Origin: Bryum argenteum
Taxonomy: Eukaryota; Streptophyta; Bryopsida; Bryales; Bryaceae
Assembly (NCBI GenBank): GCA_037043015.1
Contig: CM073330.1
Coordinates: forward strand, 5,233,263 to 5,297,262
Direction of reading: 5' to 3'
Length of the DNA stretch: 64,000 nucleotides
The position numbers were made by a program, and so were the translations under genes. Numbering within the stretch: the stretch's first letter is position 1; each line of letters opens with the position of its first letter. The notes under the pieces are model-generated. The model had not been told where the DNA came from. It was given only the letters and a program-made list of their open reading frames with translations, and made no database searches. Shown one piece after another: positions 58,423-64,000 of this stretch.

Positions 58423-61010
58423 CCCCGTCGAAGGAACTTGAACTCAGATGCTAGCTACTGATGAGAATTCAGATCCACACTGTCTGCATGAATTCATATT
58501 GTTGAAGAACCGCCTCTCAGTAACTGCGGACCATGTTACACGACCGTTGATCGTACAGTTCTTCAACCCTAGTTGGAGTTTGTCAGACTGAACCTGATCC
58601 CAATTCTGTAAGCACAATGCCGCTACTTCTTCTGTTATAAATTGTCGTAGATTCTTCGGGTTGATGCAGGCTTCGCAAACAAACTAGTCAAGATGATGTC
58701 GTGAAATGACAGCAAAGAGTTAGCCTCATGCATTGCAACGTCCACACTAAGAGTAGGAGATTCGATCGCCACCCACGCGCTGCACGCACTCCAGATCGAT
58801 AACCTCAAGGGACCGAGTGAAACGAGTCGGTTGAAAATTCGCTAAGCTGGATGATGCTCACAGATTTATACCGTGCAAGGCAGCATGAGTACGGAGGAGT
58901 GTTGGTGGTATCACTGCTGCAACAACTACAAGACTACAATAATTGTCTCAGGTAGAGTTCAGAGTACGCAAATAAGATTCGCATGATTAGACGACCAGGG
59001 GGTTGTATTTGAAGGTCTCTAATCCATTCTCAGTGGGGCCACGACGCTCCAAAATTGGCCCCCGCAAAAGATGGAAATGTGCAACCACGGTGCGAAGCTA
59101 GACGACGGTAGGCTCCTTTGAACCCGTGAAAATGTGGGGTCCGCACGGGTAGTTTTGCTCCTCAAGTAAAAATTCATGGCTAAAATGAGCAGGAAGGAGC
59201 CAGAGAGCAAGGTCACGTTGTCTGTCGATGTGCCCACGACTGGAAAAGTGGAGTCGTACAGGCCAACGCTGCTAATAGTCGGGCAAATGAGCAATCCTTT
59301 AACGGTTTGGTCGGATCTGATCTCTGCATAACTGCCTCCACCGGGATGTCGACACGGACCTTTCGTCAGCAAAACCCCATTGTCTGTTGCTACAGGACGG
59401 CCTTTTGAACGCTCAGTAGTCTTCTCCGTCCATGAATTTGAACACAGGGGAGCCCTACGAGAGTTTTATTTTGATAAAAAGTGAACAATGTTTACCACTT
59501 CAAGTAGGCTATGTCCACACTCTACCATTACATGGCCGGAAGAGAGGTTTTTCAGCTTCATGCATTCCTTCATCCATAAATCATCGACCGTCCCCACTTT
59601 TCAAGTTTCTACTCTGGGTACTGCCTCTGTTATTTATGCAAATAGAAATTTTCGTCAGTAATTTCAAAGAGGCAAATCCGATTATTACTGGCTATGGTCA
59701 TTGACCGAAAGGGACACTGGCTCCCCACAAAGTTCATGCCTTTGTTCGAAAAAGGAAAAGACGCCCAAGCTATTCTTACTTACCTCAAGGGCGAGGTTTA
59801 GGAAGGGCTTTGGAGCCTCGGAGGGAAGCGAGGGCGTCGACGTAGGAAACGACAATGCACTCCATGGCGGGTTATGTTAAATCACTCATGTCTGACGACG
59901 GGGAGGCATACGTGCAGAGCAGGAGAGAGCTTTGCGGTCCTAAAACAAGGAAGGGTGACCGTTTACGACGGAAAGCTCCATGACTGCCCAAAGCAAATGT
60001 GTGTGTTTCCAGATGGGATGAAGCAAGGGCCACTAGAAAGCATATGAGGGCTTGCCACTTGCAACGATCATGCCGCTTGCCGTACCTGCAGTTTAGTCGA
60101 TCGCTTCACCTCACGAAGAGGGAAGCCGGGGGCTGGTTCCCCGTTGACGTCGACTCCAGCAGAGCATTCACCCCGTTGACACTTCATGCGCCACTTGGTG
60201 CCGTCAACACATTTTGACGGTCTCACATCACTTCTGAAGTACATTACTTTGGATGAGGATGTTCTTTTTTCCTACAGCTTTCAATACAGATAATTACTTC
60301 AGCCATCTACAGTATCGTCTGCGTGGTTTTAAAATGGACTGGGCCGAAATAGACTTGACCCTTACCCTTTGCCCCAGATTTTTGCATTGCTCCAGAGCGC
60401 CGAGTAGCGAAGAGTAGGAATCTTCCGCTTCAAGCGATTATTGCATGGACTGCTTGGACCCTTGAGCTCTCTATGCATGTCGGTGCCCTTATCATTGGCC
60501 AGACTGCCTGCTAAACTGCTACACCTCGAAAAGACGAATGTGAATGGAATCAGGACTGCAACACGCTTCTTGACAGAAGAATCTACGAGTCCCGTACATC
60601 TGATTGGCACACAGAGAACACGCTCAGAGTTGCTGTCAGGGAGATCAAAAAGAGGATATGATTATCCTGACAACTCGTTTATCAGAAGTCCACGCCCTAA
60701 CTTGTCTCCTTGCGAAAGAATTTAGCAAGTTTTCTTGGGATCTTGAACATCCACACACGGCCTAGATTATATCGTCTTCCTTAATAATTCCTCGAAACAA
60801 CTAATGCATTAATCTCTCACGTCTTAAGCAAGTGAACATTGCACTTTGAAGTTTGAACCATAGTCTCCCTTAACTCGCACTTTAACCAGCCTGTCCCAGA
60901 AGACTTCCCCTAGTCACCCGAGCTTAGCCTTCCACACTGCTCGTCTCCCTCTCGACATCTCATCTTTCAGAGACGTGAGAATCCAGCAGTGTTTCTCCAG
61001 CCAGGCATCC
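58423..61010. other. Upstream region of the zinc-finger gene; no further gene supported
   Basis: It holds the minus-strand promoter and 5' UTR (about 58423-58900). G/C content is higher than in the repeat regions, but no reading frame joins into a known protein. A 36-codon frame (59694-59801, VIDRKGHWLPTKFMPLFEKG then KDAQAILTYLKGEV) reads like protein but has no partner exons that I can find. Confidence 0.4.
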
Positions 61011-61075
61011 TGCTTTGGTTCACTGCTTTGGTTCACTGCTTTGGTTCACTGCTTTGGTTCACTGCTTTGGTTCAG
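61011..61075 (+). repeat. 13-bp tandem repeat, five copies
   Basis: TGCTTTGGTTCAC occurs five times in a row; the last copy ends CAG. Copies are identical apart from that, so expansion is recent. Confidence 0.95.
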
Positions 61076-61269
61076 GTGTATTTCTCAATTGATAATACAT
61101 TATTATTAAAAATAAAATAAATATAAAAAAATGAACCATAGCATGTGACCAGCCTTCATCTCTAGACTTTATTGAACGGATTAGTAGCAAAATATCCTAT
61201 TCATATTACGATAATGTGCAATTACTGCTTCCAATTACCAGCAAAGTTTACTCGTGGTAAAAAAAATCT

Positions 61270-61360
61270 AAGCAATCTGGTAAAAGTGCACCGAAGCAAT
61301 TGGTAAAAGTGCACTAAGAAATTGGTTAAAGTGTACTAGGCAATTGGTTAAAGTGAGATC
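61270..61360 (+). repeat. About 23-bp tandem repeat, four copies
   Basis: AGCAATTGGTAAAAGTGCAC-type units start near 61270, 61294, 61317 and 61340 with a few changes between them. Confidence 0.85.
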
Positions 61361-64000
61361 GAAGGTACTGATACTTCGGTGCATACTTCTCGAACTGCTG
61401 ATACACGTCAACTGTGTCCAAAAAAATTGTTCTGGTTCGGCAAAGGTAGCGCTTGCTGGTTGCGTTCACGTGCTGCAGTTACGATGAACATAAATACACG
61501 CTCACTTCAGTAATTCCTGCATTTGGAAACTGCGGAAGTTAAAATCAAGAAGCTTGTCAGGAGCTTATGCTTCAGTATTATCAGCAAGTCTATCAAAGCA
61601 ATGTCCTCGCGCTAATCGTAGAGCACATTTCACGAGTACCTATCAGCTTGACACACGCGACACCGTAACTAGGAACGTCAATTTCTTGTGCAGGCGAGAG
61701 GAGAACCTTCGAGGGATAAGCGTCGATTTCGGCAGAGAGATCAAGATACTTTCTAACGTAGCCTTTCTACTTCTTCATTGCATGCCAAGTACACACACTG
61801 TATCATGGTGACTTAGATTGCTGCACTTTTTCACTGCAGAAGGTAAACACTATTCCATCATTTGTTTGCTTCCGATTCGTGCCGTGATCACAGCCACCTG
61901 ATTGACATCAAGGCTACAAGAAGTCGGAGTAAATCCGTTTCTCATTTTTTGTTGATCATGATCAGTTAGTTCTCGAACTTCTAATGATGTTTTTTGTAAA
62001 ACTATAGCAGATCATATAAATGGACATATTGATATCAATGCGGTCACAAAGGCGATAGGAACTGAAGAAAAGCAGAAGATTCCTTTTCCTGTAACTGCAT
62101 GGCTCAAGCAGTGCGACAAAGCACAATAATAAAGAATATGAGATACATGCAGAGGGCTGGCGTAAGTCGGTTCGTAGATGACCAGCATAGCTTCAGGGAT
62201 AAGAACATGCAAATAGGGACACCAGTTGTCCATATGAGTTTCACGCGGGTGATCCTTCACCTAGTAAATCTCTTTCAACGGTAATCGATCAAAAGAAATA
62301 CAGCTAACTGCTAATGTGGCCTCAAATTGCACAGGCAAGCGGTTAATTCTTCACTTACTGCACCGCCCTCATGTCTTGATGCACCAGCTGGCCAGAGTCC
62401 CTTCCTCGCGCACAATCGCCGCCGTTACTAAAACAATATTCAGACACTTGCTCAATTACCAGACACGGCCACCGGATATGAAGCCCGCAGCTAACCAACG
62501 CTAATTAGAGCTTCCTAATTATCCTGTCCTTGGATCGAACAGAACATTCTTGTTCTCGCATGATTTCTACTGCTTTTTTCGATTATTTTATGAAGACGCT
62601 GTTCGTAAAGCGCTTAAATTCATACACAATACGTTGACATGTGTTCACGAGTAGCGAGAATAATCCTAATTTCAGCAACTGCACTATAAATGGCGTGTAG
62701 GACTGCAGCCTCTACTAATAGAACTCAATGAAGAAATTGAAAATGCAATAAGAAAGGGGGAGTATAGCATGTCTACCAATTTAAGATCCCTCCGCGCTCT
62801 CAGCTACTCCTCATTCTCCGAACATTTTTCAAACTATTCCTCAATTCATGAACCAAGCTTTTTCGTGATGAGAGCTTGGCTGTGGTCAGAAATTTGTCGC
62901 TCAAATTCCAACAAAGCGGTAGAATATTCTTCAGCATGTCGTACACATATATCTTAGACGCAATCGGTACTATCGCACACACAATTTCAAAGCAAGTTCA
63001 AGGTGATTGGACTCTTTATAACAAGTGATTGTAATGTGTGAGTTTGGGCCATTTTGGACTAGAAATGAGTTAGGCTATAATGTCTCAAGATTAAAGTATT
63101 GAAAGGGAGATGGTATAAAAGAGTGCACAATTTTGCAAAATTACAAAGAAAAATTATTTTGGTATGGTAATTACGGCCAATCTAATGGAGTTTCACATGA
63201 ATGTACATTAATATTTATGGTCATGAAAATAAGTCATAAAATCTTCGTTATTATGAAATACATCTAGGATTACACAGCATCCGCCTGGTCAATCCTAGAA
63301 GGAGCACCAGAAATATATGCCTCAATGAATGCACTTGGCAAAGCTTTTGTCACTTTAATGGTTCTTTGTCTCTGTCACCAAAATCATAATAATTGCTATT
63401 TGAACAAGAGTTCATACTATGTGGCAATCAATGAACAATAAGGCAAGAATGCAAAATTTTGAGATCTACTAATGAGTGTGATATGATTGATGGGATTGTT
63501 GGAGCAATTTTTGCTTGCAAAGAGAAGCTTAACGGACGAGCAACTTGCTACATACGCATTAGCAGGTGAGCTCATAATACAAATATCCAATACATTGTGT
63601 GGAAGGTTATATCATGAAGCACTAAGGGAAGCTCTTTTGAAGAGCAAGTTGAGGATGCTCTTAGTAGCTAATAGCAAATTTTTTTTTTTTCAAGTAACCA
63701 TATTGAGAAAAATAACACCAATATGAATATATTATGCTAGCAGTAAACCTAGAGGATACAATTCGATCCAAAGTAGTTATAATGAAGCAAAAAATATCTT
63801 GTTAAGATACTCTATAGGCCACTCATGGTTTCTATAAAGATTAGTTTTTACATTTAACAAATCAAAACAATAACAAGAAAGCAACTACTTAATTGTTAAA
63901 AATAAAATATAAAAAGATTGGAGGTCGAAGAAGGCCAACTTAAATAATGCATCAGATTACCTCCCAATATTGGATTAGATGCTATGACTGCTAGATGATT
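61361..64000. other. No gene supported; one exon-like frame near the right edge
   Basis: AT-rich sequence. At about 63464-63565 a plus frame reads TNECDMIDGIVGAIFACKEK then LNGRATCYIRISR and stops right at an AG-GTGAGC donor-like site (about 63564). It could be an exon of a gene running off the right edge or a gene fragment. I recognise no family. Other frames (62769-62957, 63487-63726) are not convincing. Confidence 0.3.

Noticed and set aside
59019..59372. 117-residue minus-strand frame
   Set aside because: No domain, no splice partners and overlapping plus frames; composition alone can explain it.
59694..59801. Short frame VIDRKGHWLPTKFMPLFEKG as an exon
   Set aside because: It reads like protein but lacks flanking splice sites in frame and neighbouring exons, so no gene could be built.

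Overview
The window is nuclear DNA of a land plant. The coding exons are split by GT-AG introns with U/C-rich acceptors, the genes are plant families (a SAGL1-type F-box/kelch protein, an AKR2 envelope-protein targeting factor, an ATG18f/g/h-type autophagy protein and a plastid-type aldo/keto reductase), and the space between them is AT-rich and full of MITEs, SINEs, minisatellites and old duplications. I cannot fix the lineage. Divergence from seed-plant orthologues and an unrecognised C2H2 gene would suit a non-seed plant, but that is a guess. No autonomous transposon ORF, LTR, rRNA or CRISPR array is visible.

Layout. 107-416 (-): first exon of a plastid aldo/keto reductase running off the left edge. 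0.4-12.9 kb: repeats only. 13.46-16.95 kb (+): F-box/kelch gene, 4 exons, with a leader intron built of about five degenerate tandem units. 17-26.6 kb: hairpins, nested MITEs and a minisatellite-cored repeat. 26.6-27.0 kb: complete tRNA-type SINE with target duplication. 27.6-31.5 kb (+): AKR2, 8 exons, with a truncated SINE in intron 5. 32-35 kb: degenerate satellite. 35.2-41.3 kb (+): ATG18f/g/h-like gene with one GC-AG intron. 43.0-51.5 kb: a large inverted repeat whose arms contain copies of the ATG18 leader. 51.9-55 kb: MITE cluster. 56.06-58.42 kb (-): 5-exon C2H2 zinc-finger/coiled-coil gene. 58.4-64 kb: no supported gene.

The strongest unexplained signal is a set of non-autonomous elements that start TTAA-CCC(C/T)TAA and end TTAGGGG-TTAA. 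At least nine lie in this window, 234 bp to about 1.2 kb long, several nested in one another. Two natural empty sites (a tandem-repeat unit at 9.9 kb and a sister element at 52.4 kb) show that TTAA is a duplicated target and not just part of the terminus. TTAA targeting is the hallmark of piggyBac (and Sola3), so these may be an unusual TTAA-specific MITE group in a plant.

The second unusual structure is the 43.0-51.5 kb inverted repeat. It joins copies of the ATG18 promoter/leader (about 35-36.4 kb) to copies of sequence downstream of AKR2 (about 32.0-32.3 kb), both from this same window, in head-to-head arms of about 2.3 kb. Transcribed, it would give a long hairpin matching the ATG18 leader. 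The genes do not form one pathway.
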